DNA from: Bacteroidia bacterium
Lineage (GTDB): Bacteria > Bacteroidota > Bacteroidia > J057
Length of the DNA: 64,000 nucleotides
Direction: 5' to 3'
Assembly (NCBI GenBank): GCA_022760475.1
Contig: JALEFZ010000021.1
Location: 62,001 to 126,000 of the forward strand
Position numbers and translations under genes: made by a program
Part shown: piece after piece, positions 34,949 through 44,571 of the stretch
Layout: each line of letters starts with the position of its first letter
Numbering within the stretch: the stretch's first letter is position 1
Notes under the pieces: model-generated
Database searches by the model: none
Told to the model about the DNA's origin: nothing
What the model saw: the letters and a program-made list of their open reading frames with translations, nothing else

Positions 34949-36481
34949 ATGAAAAGATTAATTACTCTGATTTTTGTTTTGGGACTTTTGGGTGGAACAG
35001 CTTTCGCTCAAGCTCAGCTTCAAAAAGCTGAAGCTCAGGCCAGAACTGACTATCCTATTGTTACTAAGGAGCGCGCCATGGAGATTGGCCGTGCACTTAC
35101 TTGTGGTCCCGACCGAATCTTATATCCTGTGTTGAAGTTGGTTGGTTCAACCATCAACCTATGGACAATGACTTCATCTGGATTCTTTTCAGCAGCTAGC
35201 CAAATGTATGAAGTTCCAGCAGGTGCTACGCTTACCCTGAATGGTTTTTCTTTCGAAGCACGCTACCTTCCTTCAGGTACCAGTGCAGATGTTGTTGTGA
35301 ACGCCCAGGTATACAATGTGAGTGCTGCTAAAGTACCTGTAGGGGCTGCATTGGCAACTGTTCCTGTTACCATCGATACTTCTCTTAGCACAGATATTTT
35401 CTTCGCTGTATTTGCAACTCCACTAACCATCACTCAAAATTTTGCATTGGTAGTTGAAAACCCAACGGACTCTGCAATAGCTGTAGGGACCAACTTTGCT
35501 GATAACAGAGATGGAGCAGGAGAATTCCTGGCTGGCCTACGTCGTCCAGTGGCTTCCGGTGGATGGCAAAATGGCCAGAACATCAACATTTCTGCAACTC
35601 TGAACTTTGACGTTGACTGGTTGATGTACCCTGATGTTACATATGATTTTGATGCTGATTTTGTTGCTGACCGTACTTGTTTGGTTCAGGAGACTCCAAT
35701 CACTTTCACCAGTGTTTCTTCTCCTATCCTTGGCAGCAGGTTCTATAACAGATGGGTATTCAATAATGTATTCAACGCTATACCTGACTCAACTTTCGCT
35801 TGGGACTTTGGTAGCGGGAACTTCAATGCATACGGTTCTTCTGTGATGAACACCTATCCTAATGGTGGTTCTAATACCCAGAAAGTTCGTATTGCAGCAC
35901 GTAACTTTGGGTATACAGCGAATGGATTCTGTACTGACAGAGATTCTTCTGATTTTAACTCAGGTCCTGTAGCAAATGCGTTGTTCTCTAGCGACAGCAC
36001 CGCTCCTAAAACTTACAGCTTTGAAGCACTTCCTGCTCCATTCAACGAGACCTGGAGCTGGGATTTCGGTGATGGTACTACTGATAACTCAGGCCCTACT
36101 GTATCTCATACATATGCTACTTCCGATACCTTCACTGTTACCTTGACCACTACAAGCTGTGAAACTGATAGCACGATTTCTACTACTTTCTTTGTAGTAC
36201 CTGATTTCGCTGCTAATGTAAGCGGAGACTTGTTCCAGCAGTTGAGCGTTTATCCTAACCCTGCTGAAGACCTGATCAACGTTGACATTGAGTTGAACAG
36301 CCTTGAAACTGTATCAATTACTTTGACTGACATCAGAGGTCGTCTGGTTATGACTCAGGATGCTGGTGCACTTCAGTCTGGACAGGTTAAAATGAACGTA
36401 AATAGCCTTGAGAGAGGAATTTACCTACTTGCTATCAAAGCAGGTGAAGAAACTACTTACAGAAAAGTTGTATTGGAGTAA
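34949..36481 (+). CDS. PKD-domain protein secreted by T9SS
   Basis: 510 residues: a signal peptide (ending GGTAFAQ, about 21), a beta-rich N-terminal region (about 70-230) resembling a jelly-roll, two PKD-type Ig folds (FAWDFGSGN about 285-330, and WSWDFGDGTTDNSGPTVSHT at about 370-390), and a T9SS type A sorting domain from SVYPNPAEDLINVDI to the end (YRKVVLE). The T/C-rich codon choice is noticeably different from most neighbours and resembles a highly expressed gene. It is flanked by a terminator-like leader and a canonical terminator, so it is monocistronic. Role: abundant cell-surface or secreted protein; ligand unknown. Confidence 0.85.
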   Translation: MKRLITLIFVLGLLGGTAFAQAQLQKAEAQARTDYPIVTKERAMEIGRALTCGPDRILYPVLKLVGSTINLWTMTSSGFFSAASQMYEVPAGATLTLNGFSFEARYLPSGTSADVVVNAQVYNVSAAKVPVGAALATVPVTIDTSLSTDIFFAVFATPLTITQNFALVVENPTDSAIAVGTNFADNRDGAGEFLAGLRRPVASGGWQNGQNINISATLNFDVDWLMYPDVTYDFDADFVADRTCLVQETPITFTSVSSPILGSRFYNRWVFNNVFNAIPDSTFAWDFGSGNFNAYGSSVMNTYPNGGSNTQKVRIAARNFGYTANGFCTDRDSSDFNSGPVANALFSSDSTAPKTYSFEALPAPFNETWSWDFGDGTTDNSGPTVSHTYATSDTFTVTLTTTSCETDSTISTTFFVVPDFAANVSGDLFQQLSVYPNPAEDLINVDIELNSLETVSITLTDIRGRLVMTQDAGALQSGQVKMNVNSLERGIYLLAIKAGEETTYRKVVLE

Positions 36482-36498
36482 TCCAATCTAATTGAAAT

Positions 36499-36530
36499 AA
36501 AAAAGGCGATGGGTTTCCATCGCCTTTTTT
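36499..36530 (+). terminator. Intrinsic terminator of the PKD/T9SS gene
   Basis: A 14-bp stem, AAAAAAGGCGATGG with CCATCGCCTTTTTT, and a 4-base loop, 17 bases after the stop. A textbook terminator on the + strand; the A-rich left arm can also serve the minus strand. Confidence 0.9.
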
Positions 36531-36547
36531 GATTTATGAATTTGCCT

Positions 36548-37216
36548 TTATTTCAACTCAATATTGATCACGCTGGCATTGCCATTTTGGATCATAACTT
36601 TCTGCACAGCTGGAAAGGCTTCTATGATGGTGTTTCCCCTTGATTCGATGTAAAGCCAGTATTCGCCATCCTTTAATGAATCAAAATTGTATCCCCCATC
36701 TTTTCCCAGCGATTGGGTACTGATGAAGTTGTGGTTGTTGTCAGGTCCATAAAGAGAAACTTGGAATATGCTGGCGGTACTTTTTGCCTTGCCGACAGCC
36801 TCGCCCTTGATGGTTCCTCTTGAGGATGAAATATTTTTGCTACTGAGATCCTTGCTGTAGACTGTTCTGAAAAATTGCCCGCTCACCTCTGGCTTGCTCC
36901 AGGTGGCACGTAAGTTTTCACCCGAAAACTGCAATTTCAGGTTGATATTGCCATTCTTTCCAGGAAATATTACTTGAATTTCAGTGTTTCCATTCGAGGC
37001 TACCTGCTGGAATCTTAAGGCTTCAGTTCGAGAACCGATGAATCCTCCCGAAGCATGTATGTTCGTAGACCCCTGATTTGAAGAAATAATCAAGTTGGGG
37101 TATTTATCATTAGAAGGACTCCACATCCCTGAATACTTCAAGTTTTGGGCGAATAGTGGAGATATTCCTAGAGCGAGGATCAGTATTATTTGCAATTTGA
37201 GGGTAAACCAATTCAT
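36548..37216 (-). CDS. Exported protein with C-terminal Ig-like/carboxypeptidase-regulatory-type fold
   Basis: 222 residues. Signal peptide about 1-23 (LILALGISPLFAQ). The first half (24-125) is strand-rich, with YSGMWSPSNDKYPNLIISSN and IQVIFPGKNGNINLKLQF, and could be a lipocalin-like or beta-sandwich domain. The second half (about 135-222) resembles the CarboxypepD-reg / SdrD-B fold: GTIKGEAVGK, then GYNFDSLKDGEYWLYIES and ending VINIELK. No catalytic site. Convergent to the PKD gene. Function not recognised. Confidence 0.65.
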   Translation of the reverse strand: MNWFTLKLQIILILALGISPLFAQNLKYSGMWSPSNDKYPNLIISSNQGSTNIHASGGFIGSRTEALRFQQVASNGNTEIQVIFPGKNGNINLKLQFSGENLRATWSKPEVSGQFFRTVYSKDLSSKNISSSRGTIKGEAVGKAKSTASIFQVSLYGPDNNHNFISTQSLGKDGGYNFDSLKDGEYWLYIESRGNTIIEAFPAVQKVMIQNGNASVINIELK

Positions 37217-37685
37217 GGTTTGAAGTTTTTTTAAAATGATAGTAGCCGCTATCCTTTAAAAACAACTTTCATTCCACTAAACAAACATTTTCGCCCTATG
37301 TAGGATATTGACCTATAAAACTCCAAAAACGCATCCTGAATTGGTGTTTGTTTGGGTTGAGGTGTTTGTTTGAGTATGGATATTGAAAGTAAGATTAATG
37401 CAATGGCTACAATATCCTGTAGTTGAAATATATTCCTTCTGGTGTTTATGTTAAAATAGACGAATTATTTAAACAAAAGTTTCAATACTTTGATTTTAGG
37501 AATTTTGGTATCCTAAAGATTAAAATCAATGAAAAAGGTTTGAATGGAAGTTTTAGGGGCTGGATTGGGGAGTATACTGGATGGACGGGAAAGAAAAATT
37601 TCGTTTTTAATCAATTATGAATGAAGAAAATAAATTTTCCTAGCTAAATTATTGCGAATATTAGGGCTTATTTTTTCAATGGTAT
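37217..37685. other. Gene-free stretch upstream of tilS
   Basis: About 469 bases with no supported gene. A 65-codon TTG-start frame at 37423-37620 lacks any domain or good start. A direct repeat, GGTGTTTGTTTG, occurs at 37343-37354 and 37361-37372 (18-base period), perhaps a regulator site. Otherwise AT-rich. Confidence 0.5.
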
Positions 37686-39050
37686 ATGGATCCTTTTGTC
37701 CCCTTTTTACAGCACCTTAAACAATGGTTTGAAAAACATCAGATTGACCTGGAAGGAAACAGATTTTTGATTGCCGTAAGTGGTGGGCCTGATTCTGTCT
37801 TATTGGTTCACTTGATGAAACTCTTAGGTGCACGAATTGGTCTTGCCCATGTCAATTACCAATTGAGGAATGAGGAGTCAGATATGGATCAGGCATTGGT
37901 AGAGGAGATCGGGAAAGAATTAAATTGTGAAGTCCACGTCCATGCTGCTACCCAAAAGGAGGTAAAAGAAGATCCCTTCTACTCTGTCCAGGAGAAAGCC
38001 AGAGACATCAGGTACCATTTCTTTGAAGAACTGATGGACTTGCATGATTACAGTTACTGCCTGACCGCTCATCATGGAGATGACCAGGTAGAAACCTTAT
38101 TATTTCAGCTTTTCAGGGGTAACAGCGTTTCTATCCTGAAAGGAATCCCCGAAGTCCGTGAGCCTTACCTTCGTCCCTTGTTGATATTTACCAAGGAGGA
38201 AATTCTTCAGGCTTGTAATGAGAAACAAATCAAGTATCGGATCGATCATACCAACCTGCAAAACGATTATATCCGGAATCAGATTCGGAACAAGTTGGTA
38301 CCCTTTATCCGGGAGATTAATCCTTCTATCATGAGGCAAATGAGCCGTGTCTACCAATGGTATCACCTCCAGGAACATTTTATAGAATATGTCATTGAGC
38401 GGATGTATCCCTTCATGGTTGAACAAAATGAGCAGGGCGCAACGCTGGATTGGACGGCCTTCCTGGAGCAATATCCCAAGGAATTTTTGCCAGTGTTGGT
38501 CTCTGAAGTCTTGAGCAAATGGGGTGTTCACGGACAAGGTATGCAACAGGCACTGAGGCTCATAAATTCTACTTCAGGTAAGTTTGTGGAATGGCAATCC
38601 GGGAAAATTTATAGAACAAGGGAGGGAATCGCCTATTCGGAAGAAGATCAGACCAACCTGGAAGCCATTGTGGTAAAAGACCTTCCCGATACTCCATTAA
38701 GTTATACATGGATGGGGAGGGAAATCAAACTGTCCTATCATGAGGGAGAGTTTAAATTTGGAGTCGAAAATGAATTTTACCTGGATAGCGATGAAATCAA
38801 ATGGCCTATTAGGATTCGGAGTTGGAAATTGGGAGACAGAATGGTCCCTTTCGGGATGAATCAAAGTAAGAAACTCAGCGACATTTTTATTGACAATAAA
38901 CTCAATCCCCTTGAAAAAGAGCGAGCAATTGTCATAGAAGACCAACAAAAAATCATTTGCCTTTCAGATTTTCGTCAATCAGATTCGGTAAAGATAACCG
39001 AAGATACCTGGCATGTGTTGAAAATCAGTTTTCGGGAAAAAGGCGAATAA
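37686..39050 (+). CDS. tilS: tRNA(Ile)-lysidine synthase
   Basis: 454 residues. The N-terminal PP-loop ATPase has the signature VSGGPDSVLL (residues 31-40), LTAHHGDDQVETLLFQLFRG (about 125-144) and NDYIRNQIRNKLVPFI, all diagnostic of TilS. The C-terminal TilS domain (about 370-454) includes RSWKLGDRMVPFGMNQSKKLSDIFIDNK. The enzyme converts C34 of the tRNA-Ile CAU anticodon to lysidine using ATP and lysine, allowing AUA decoding; it is essential. It is followed 29 bases later by a TPR lipoprotein gene and then a CoA-transferase on the same strand. Confidence 0.96.
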   Translation: MDPFVPFLQHLKQWFEKHQIDLEGNRFLIAVSGGPDSVLLVHLMKLLGARIGLAHVNYQLRNEESDMDQALVEEIGKELNCEVHVHAATQKEVKEDPFYSVQEKARDIRYHFFEELMDLHDYSYCLTAHHGDDQVETLLFQLFRGNSVSILKGIPEVREPYLRPLLIFTKEEILQACNEKQIKYRIDHTNLQNDYIRNQIRNKLVPFIREINPSIMRQMSRVYQWYHLQEHFIEYVIERMYPFMVEQNEQGATLDWTAFLEQYPKEFLPVLVSEVLSKWGVHGQGMQQALRLINSTSGKFVEWQSGKIYRTREGIAYSEEDQTNLEAIVVKDLPDTPLSYTWMGREIKLSYHEGEFKFGVENEFYLDSDEIKWPIRIRSWKLGDRMVPFGMNQSKKLSDIFIDNKLNPLEKERAIVIEDQQKIICLSDFRQSDSVKITEDTWHVLKISFREKGE

Positions 39051-39079
39051 ATGCTTCCTTGCTTGATCAAACTTGAACT

Positions 39080-40165
39080 ATGCTTAATTTAAAATATATC
39101 ATTCCCGCACTTTTCTGTCTTTTTTGTTTGTCTTGTGCCCAAGGGGAACAAGAGGGCAAAACCATTGATGTAGAGAAAATTGACAGCCTCAGGAAAGACC
39201 CGACATTCACATTGGAACTGTTGAATGAGCAAATCGAAAAAGAGCCTGATAATTATGGCTTATTTCAAGATAGGTCTGAATTATATTTTGGATTGGACAG
39301 CCTTGATAATGCCATTAAGGATATAGAGGAGGCCATTAAACTTTATGAAAAGGGGCCAGATCTGCATTATTGGCGGGGATTTTTGTCATTTATAAAAAAT
39401 GATACGGCAGCAGCAAGGGAGTCTTACCAAAAAGCAATTGGACTTGGTTCACAAAATCCTGAGGTCTATTATCAATTGGGGCAGGTTTATTTTTTCCAAA
39501 ATAAATATAAGGCTGCAGAGAACTATTACCTTGAAGCCATAAAATATGATCCCAAAGATCCCCAATATAACTTCGCATTGGGATTCCTGGAGGAAAAACG
39601 TCAGAATGTTCCTAAGGCTATAAAATTTTATTTGGAATCCTTGAAGAAGGATTCATCCTTCGCAAAGTCCCTGCTTCAGCTACATGACCTTTACATCAAT
39701 CACCATAGCAATGAACTGGAAGCCAGAAAGTACAACCAGCAGTTGCTGAATACCAATCTTGGGCATCCTCTTGGGAATTACAATGAAGGCAAATACCAGT
39801 ACGGAAGGGCCATCAGGGCAGTTAATGGTGGAGACGAAAAAGTTTTTGCTGAGGCTTTGAACACGGCCATCCTGCATTTGACTATCGCCACGGACAATGA
39901 TCCTGACTTTGCAGATGCATTCTACGTGCGAGGCTTGGCGTATCTCGAAGGAGGGCAACAAGTAGACAATGCCATCAAGGATTTTCAAAGGACCATCGAA
40001 CTAAATCCTGCTTATGCCCAGGCGCATTTCATGCTGGGTTCAATTTTTGAAGCGAATGGAGACCTTAAGGGTGCTTTGGGCTACTTCAAAGAAGCCTACA
40101 GGCTTAAGCCGGACGGGCAAGGCTTTAGGAAAGCCGTTCAGGAAGTTTCCAGAGCATTGAAATAA
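39080..40165 (+). CDS. TPR-repeat lipoprotein
   Basis: 361 residues. Lipoprotein signal: MLNLKYIIPALFCLFCLSC, with the lipidated Cys at 19. The mature protein is nearly all tetratricopeptide repeats: about eight 34-residue units, including A-YYQLGQVYFFQNKYKAAENY and AQAHFMLGSIFEANGDLKGA. It is expected at the periplasmic face of a membrane as a scaffold. 29 bases after tilS and 11 bases before the CoA-transferase gene, so probably co-transcribed; no functional link is obvious. Confidence 0.85.
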   Translation: MLNLKYIIPALFCLFCLSCAQGEQEGKTIDVEKIDSLRKDPTFTLELLNEQIEKEPDNYGLFQDRSELYFGLDSLDNAIKDIEEAIKLYEKGPDLHYWRGFLSFIKNDTAAARESYQKAIGLGSQNPEVYYQLGQVYFFQNKYKAAENYYLEAIKYDPKDPQYNFALGFLEEKRQNVPKAIKFYLESLKKDSSFAKSLLQLHDLYINHHSNELEARKYNQQLLNTNLGHPLGNYNEGKYQYGRAIRAVNGGDEKVFAEALNTAILHLTIATDNDPDFADAFYVRGLAYLEGGQQVDNAIKDFQRTIELNPAYAQAHFMLGSIFEANGDLKGALGYFKEAYRLKPDGQGFRKAVQEVSRALK

Positions 40166-40176
40166 AAGAACAAGCC

Positions 40177-41298
40177 ATGGATGAGATTTTTAAAGGATTA
40201 AAAGTCGTAGAATTGGCCAGTGTACTTGCCGGACCTTCGGTTGGAATGTTTTTGGCAGAACTGGGGGCTGAGGTCATCAAGGTTGAAAACAAGCGGACCG
40301 GCGGGGATGTAACCCGTTCGTGGAAGCTGGGCAGCGAAGCCAGTGAGGATGACCGATCAGCATACTTTTGTTCTGTCAACTGGGGGAAGAAATCAATTGC
40401 ACTTGACCTTGGCGATGAATTGGATCGCGGCTTGCTATATCGCCTTTTAGAGGATACTGATATTGTATTGTCCAGCTTTATCCCGGGTAAATCTCATAAA
40501 ATGGGGGTCTCGGCTGAGCAATTGTTGGAGCAAAACCCAAAATTGATTTGTGGAGAGATCAATGGTTATGGGGCAAGGGTGGAGAAGGCTGCTTTTGACG
40601 CGATCATTCAGGCAGAAGCGGGCTTTACCCTGATGAATGGGCTTGGAGAGAATATCTACAAAATGCCTGTTGCTTTGATGGATGTCCTGGCTGGGCATCA
40701 ATTGAAGGAAGCAATTTTATTGGCTTATATTCAACGATTAAAAAGTGGTAAAGGGCAGGCTGTTTCGGTTTCTCTGCTGGAGTCGGGGGTAGCTTCTCTG
40801 GTAAATCAAGCCACCAACTGGCTTGTGGCAGCTGTGGAGCCTCGAGCGAAAGGATCTGACCATCCCAATATTGTACCTTATGGCAGTATTTTCCAGACCC
40901 TTGACAAGAAAAGAATCATTCTGGCCATTGGTAATGATGGACAATTTGCCCGTTTGTGCGAATTGCTTGATCTGGAATTGAAGGAAGAATGGAAAAGCAA
41001 TCCTGGTAGGGTCGCCAATCGTGAAGCTGTGAAATCAAGCCTTGCTGATAAACTGGCTTTACATAGCAGGGAAGATTTGCTGCATTGGTTCGAGGAAAGA
41101 GCCATACCTGCTGGAGGAATTAACTCTATGAAGGAGGTGTTTGAACTTCCACAAGGTAGGGAAATGCTTTATTCGGACGGGAAATTAAAGGGGGTTCGTT
41201 CGGCGGTATTTTTGAAAGGAAAAGCTTCCAAGGCTGCTTTACTTCCACCCCCGCATTATGATGAACATGGAAGTGAGATAAAAGAATCCCTCAAATAG
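40177..41298 (+). CDS. CaiB/BaiF-family (class III) CoA-transferase
   Basis: 373 residues. The N-terminal LKVVELASVLAGPSVGMFLAELGAEVIKVE signature (residues 8-37, read in parts) is characteristic. The catalytic Asp, which forms the acyl anhydride, is D169 in YKMPVALMDVLAG, the same number as in formyl-CoA transferase. Such enzymes move CoA between carboxylic acids without ATP. Substrates vary (carnitine, formate/oxalate, succinate, bile acids) and cannot be read from sequence. The length is slightly below the 400-430 norm. Last gene of the tilS unit, with a terminator 21 bases after the stop. Confidence 0.9.
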   Translation: MDEIFKGLKVVELASVLAGPSVGMFLAELGAEVIKVENKRTGGDVTRSWKLGSEASEDDRSAYFCSVNWGKKSIALDLGDELDRGLLYRLLEDTDIVLSSFIPGKSHKMGVSAEQLLEQNPKLICGEINGYGARVEKAAFDAIIQAEAGFTLMNGLGENIYKMPVALMDVLAGHQLKEAILLAYIQRLKSGKGQAVSVSLLESGVASLVNQATNWLVAAVEPRAKGSDHPNIVPYGSIFQTLDKKRIILAIGNDGQFARLCELLDLELKEEWKSNPGRVANREAVKSSLADKLALHSREDLLHWFEERAIPAGGINSMKEVFELPQGREMLYSDGKLKGVRSAVFLKGKASKAALLPPPHYDEHGSEIKESLK

Positions 41299-41318
41299 AT
41301 TGAGGGTTATATGATTTT

Positions 41319-41360
41319 AGGCCATCATCAACTTCAAATTCAAGTTAATGATGGCCTTTT
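41319..41360. terminator. Intrinsic terminator between convergent genes
   Basis: AGGCCATCATCAACTT (41319-41334) pairs with AAGTTAATGATGGCCT (41342-41357) with a single mismatch and a short loop, followed by TTTT. It separates the CoA-transferase from the convergent TonB receptor. Confidence 0.8.
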
Positions 41361-41375
41361 CCTTGCTCATTGAAG

Positions 41376-43841
41376 CTAGAAGTCTATTCGGTAGTAAAAA
41401 ACCGGAAAAAATCCCAGGTTGTATTCCTCCCTAACTGGATCTGGAGCTTCTGGCACATAAGTCAGTGTCAGGATATTCTGTACCCCAAAGAGGTTGGGAA
41501 TGTTGATCAGGTCGATGGCCAGTTTGTGGGTTACATTGTTGCGGTTTACTGCCCAGGTAAGGTTGGCATCTGCCCTGAAGTAGGGCGGGAATCTCTCTGT
41601 ATTGAAGGTAGAGTCAACAAATACAATTTCAAGCTGGGCAGCACTTGCCTCTGTGTCTACTGGGCCTGTCCAGCGCCCTCCTACACTTACCACCTTTGCC
41701 CCAAAGGTTAGGGTTGACCTATCGTTGATTTTGAATTCCTTGGCTGCAACGATGTTCCCCTGATAGGAACCATTGAAAGTGGTATTCCGTAATACTCCAT
41801 CACTTCCCCTGTACTTGGAATCGAAAAGGGAGCCTGTCATCAGGAAGTAATATCCACCGGAAAAGAAGCGCTCCAAAGAGAACTCGATCCCAAAGTTTCT
41901 TCCTGTGCCATCGTTGACCAATTCTCCAGGGAACAAACGGGAAAAACCAGAGCCTGCATTTACCATGGAAAATGAGCTTGGGAAGGTATCGACAGGTATG
42001 TTATAAAGGTGTTGGTAATATACTTCTGTTCTGAATCTCATAAACTTGCTAGGCAAGAAATCATAGCCCAAAACTATATGTCCACTTTTGGTAAGCCCCA
42101 TATCAATATTGTACTCGTCCACCAGGTCTTCACCATTATTGGGGGTAGGAGTACCGTAGAAATATAAATATGGCGTTTGGTATTGGGAATGAAGGCCAGC
42201 CCCGAAACTTAATTTTGACTTCTTGCTCAGTTCATAGTTGGCTCCTAATCGGGGCTCTATGGGGGAGAAGGAGTTGTTATTGATCCCAAAATATAGGGAA
42301 GTAAGCCCTGCTACCATCTGGAACTTGTCATTGGGTTTGTACTTGTACTGCACATAGGGCTGAAATAGAGGGGCATTTATCCTTCCTTGCCAACGAACAG
42401 TCCAAGGTGTAAAGTTTGGTGGGCCTTGCTCCTGTGGTTGTACAATGCGAACCCTGTCATCATAGCTTGAGTTGAACCAGTCGAAGTTGAAACCTGCATT
42501 TATGGTATGGTTTCTACTGATTTTTTGGGAATACTTGGCGAAAGCGGAGTATTTAATTTCGTCATAGCTATAATCCAGGATAGGGGTTAATTGAAGGGAA
42601 TCCTGGATGTAGGTGCTATCCGGGCCAAGCACCCGATAGATTTGTTCATGGTAGGTATCATTGAATTGGCGAGAAATTCCTACACCTGCCTTCACATAGG
42701 TATTGATATTGATGGGGTAGGTGTAGGTCAAGCCAGCTATGCCTGTGTTGGAGGCGAAAAATTGGTCTCTGTCCTGGTTATCGGTGAAGATATCGATCTC
42801 ATCTGGTGGTGCGAGTTGGTCGCTGAAGACGATGTTGATGTTGCTCAAGCCTCCGATGCCCCAAAGAGAAAGCTGTGCCCCGTTTTTCTGGGGGAAATTC
42901 AGCCTGAATGCCCCGTCCTGATAATTGGGAATGGCATCCGTCCCAAGGTTGAGGTTCAAAAACTCAAAGAGAGCCAGGGTAGAGTAGCGGTACATCACCA
43001 GGAAGGAGGAACCACTTTCTTTTGAAATAGGCCCTTCAGCGGTTAGTTCTGTGCCGAGTAAACCCAATTGACCTGTAAACTCAAACTTTTCATCGTTTCC
43101 ATTCCTCATTCTAAGGTCAAATACTCCTCCAACAGAATTTCCATATTCTGCGGGAAAGGCTCCTGTATAGAAATCCGAATTGGCTAAGAATTTGTTGTTG
43201 AGGATGGTAACAGGTCCCCCACCGGTGCCGGGAATAGCAAAGTGGTTGGGATTGGGGATATTAAAGCCCTCAAGCTTCCACAAAAGCGCATTGGGGGAAT
43301 TCCCACGTACGATGATGTCATTTCGTGAATCGTCTCCTGAGACTACACCTGCGTAATTTCTGGCCATACGGGCAGGCTCTCCACGCGAACCTGCGTAGAG
43401 GTCTGTTTCTGTTACAGAGAATTCCCTGCCTGAAATGGTGGACATTTCATTGGTAACTTCACCATTTCTGGTAGCCACCAGCTCCACGGCTTCTATTTCT
43501 ACCGCAGAGCTTTCCAACTTCTGGGCAAGAATTACCTCCTTGGCTGAAGTAACTTCAATGTTGTCAAGATTTGCGGTCTGATAGCCGATGTATTGAAAGA
43601 CTATTTTTACCCTGCCAACCTTTACTCCCTCGATCCTGAATTTCCCTTTGCCGTCAGAGTTTGTCCCTTTGGTCTTGCCATCCAACTCAATAATGGCAAC
43701 TGTAACTCCCTCGAGTGGAAAATTTGTTTCTGCGTCCACCACAGATCCCCTTATGGTCTGGGTCGGAACTTGTGCAAATGCGGTGCTTAGGGAGAAAATC
43801 AGGCTCCACATTGCAAGTAAGATCAGCTTGTTTGGTTTCAT
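41376..43841 (-). CDS. TonB-dependent outer-membrane receptor
   Basis: 821 residues. Signal peptide 1-24 (ending STAFAQ). An N-terminal CarboxypepD-reg domain (about 28-105: IRGSVVDAETNFPLEGVTVA, then KGKFRIEGVKVGRVKI) is followed by a plug domain (about 125-225: SVTETDLYAGSRGEPARMAR, then DIIVRGNSPNALLWKLEGF) and a 22-strand-type barrel to the C-terminal aromatic residue (YRIDF). A SusD partner is not present, so this is not a SusC/D pair; it may import a siderophore, vitamin or peptide. A 412-base gene-free region lies upstream. Confidence 0.92.
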   Translation of the reverse strand: MKPNKLILLAMWSLIFSLSTAFAQVPTQTIRGSVVDAETNFPLEGVTVAIIELDGKTKGTNSDGKGKFRIEGVKVGRVKIVFQYIGYQTANLDNIEVTSAKEVILAQKLESSAVEIEAVELVATRNGEVTNEMSTISGREFSVTETDLYAGSRGEPARMARNYAGVVSGDDSRNDIIVRGNSPNALLWKLEGFNIPNPNHFAIPGTGGGPVTILNNKFLANSDFYTGAFPAEYGNSVGGVFDLRMRNGNDEKFEFTGQLGLLGTELTAEGPISKESGSSFLVMYRYSTLALFEFLNLNLGTDAIPNYQDGAFRLNFPQKNGAQLSLWGIGGLSNINIVFSDQLAPPDEIDIFTDNQDRDQFFASNTGIAGLTYTYPININTYVKAGVGISRQFNDTYHEQIYRVLGPDSTYIQDSLQLTPILDYSYDEIKYSAFAKYSQKISRNHTINAGFNFDWFNSSYDDRVRIVQPQEQGPPNFTPWTVRWQGRINAPLFQPYVQYKYKPNDKFQMVAGLTSLYFGINNNSFSPIEPRLGANYELSKKSKLSFGAGLHSQYQTPYLYFYGTPTPNNGEDLVDEYNIDMGLTKSGHIVLGYDFLPSKFMRFRTEVYYQHLYNIPVDTFPSSFSMVNAGSGFSRLFPGELVNDGTGRNFGIEFSLERFFSGGYYFLMTGSLFDSKYRGSDGVLRNTTFNGSYQGNIVAAKEFKINDRSTLTFGAKVVSVGGRWTGPVDTEASAAQLEIVFVDSTFNTERFPPYFRADANLTWAVNRNNVTHKLAIDLINIPNLFGVQNILTLTYVPEAPDPVREEYNLGFFPVFYYRIDF

Positions 43842-44253
43842 GCTTTGACTTTTGGGGCAAATATCAAAAAAAATGGGAACCTCCGTTAATCTTTTTGCAA
43901 GTCATCAAGTCTACTAGACAGAATCCTACTCTTAATTCAAGGGGTGGGAAAGAAAGTTTTGGTACTCAATCAAATTGTTATTTCACAGCTTGGATTGTAT
44001 AATGCATTGGAAAATAAAAGTATCTGTTTATTCATAGTTAATATTCAGATCAAAATTTGACCATTTGTTCACAAAAGTGAAATTATTTAACAAATATTTT
44101 GTAATATTTTAAATCCAAACCATGATTGAGTACGTATGTTTGTAAAAAGCTCAAATCTCAATCAAAAAACCTGCTACTCCCAGAGACTTTTTATTTTAAA
44201 AAGCATCTAAACAACATCGAAATTATCTTAACCGGGTCACAACCAAACTAGCT
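43842..44253. other. Intergenic region upstream of the TonB receptor
   Basis: About 412 bases between divergent genes. No gene supported; a short frame at 43715-44002 is a shadow of the receptor's 5' end. The centre (44040-44130) is very AT-rich with repeated AATATTT and ACAAATATTTTG elements, which could hold promoters for both sides. No convincing operator or RNA gene. Confidence 0.45.
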
Positions 44254-44490
44254 ATGGATTTTTTTACCGTTTTATGGATTTTATTTACCGGGGGATTAGG
44301 TATGTACATAGGAGTGGATAGCCTTTTCCGTGGTGAAATTACCCTAAGTGCAGCGCAGGGATGGAGAATGGCGGCTTGCCGCAAACCTTCCTTACTTTTT
44401 TATGCACTCTCTCTGATATTTATCCTATCAGGGATGGCTTTGATCTTCTTTACCCTGTATCGTATTTTTCCTTATGCAATCTATATTTGA
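44254..44490 (+). CDS. Small two-helix membrane protein
   Basis: 78 residues with two transmembrane helices (about 5-21, FTVLWILFTGGLGMYIG; and 48-70, LFYALSLIFILSGMALIFF) separated by a polar 25-residue loop with GWRMAACRKP. The ATG is clean and the composition is that of a real membrane protein. It lacks a recognised family. It precedes the 44551 gene on the same strand by 61 bases. Moderate confidence that it is expressed. Confidence 0.5.
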   Translation: MDFFTVLWILFTGGLGMYIGVDSLFRGEITLSAAQGWRMAACRKPSLLFYALSLIFILSGMALIFFTLYRIFPYAIYI

Positions 44491-44571
44491 TTGCCACCCT
44501 TTCTTTTTTGACCTACTGCTAGTTGACGCCCTAAACCCATATTTCTCGTTTTGATTGTGTATGTTTATCCC

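Noticed and set aside
37423-37620. 65-codon frame upstream of tilS as a gene
   Set aside because: TTG start, no recognisable domain, no conserved signal; likely random open frame in AT-rich DNA.
41376-43841. SusC of a polysaccharide utilisation locus
   Set aside because: No SusD gene or carbohydrate-active enzymes adjacent; a general TonB-dependent receptor is the safer call.
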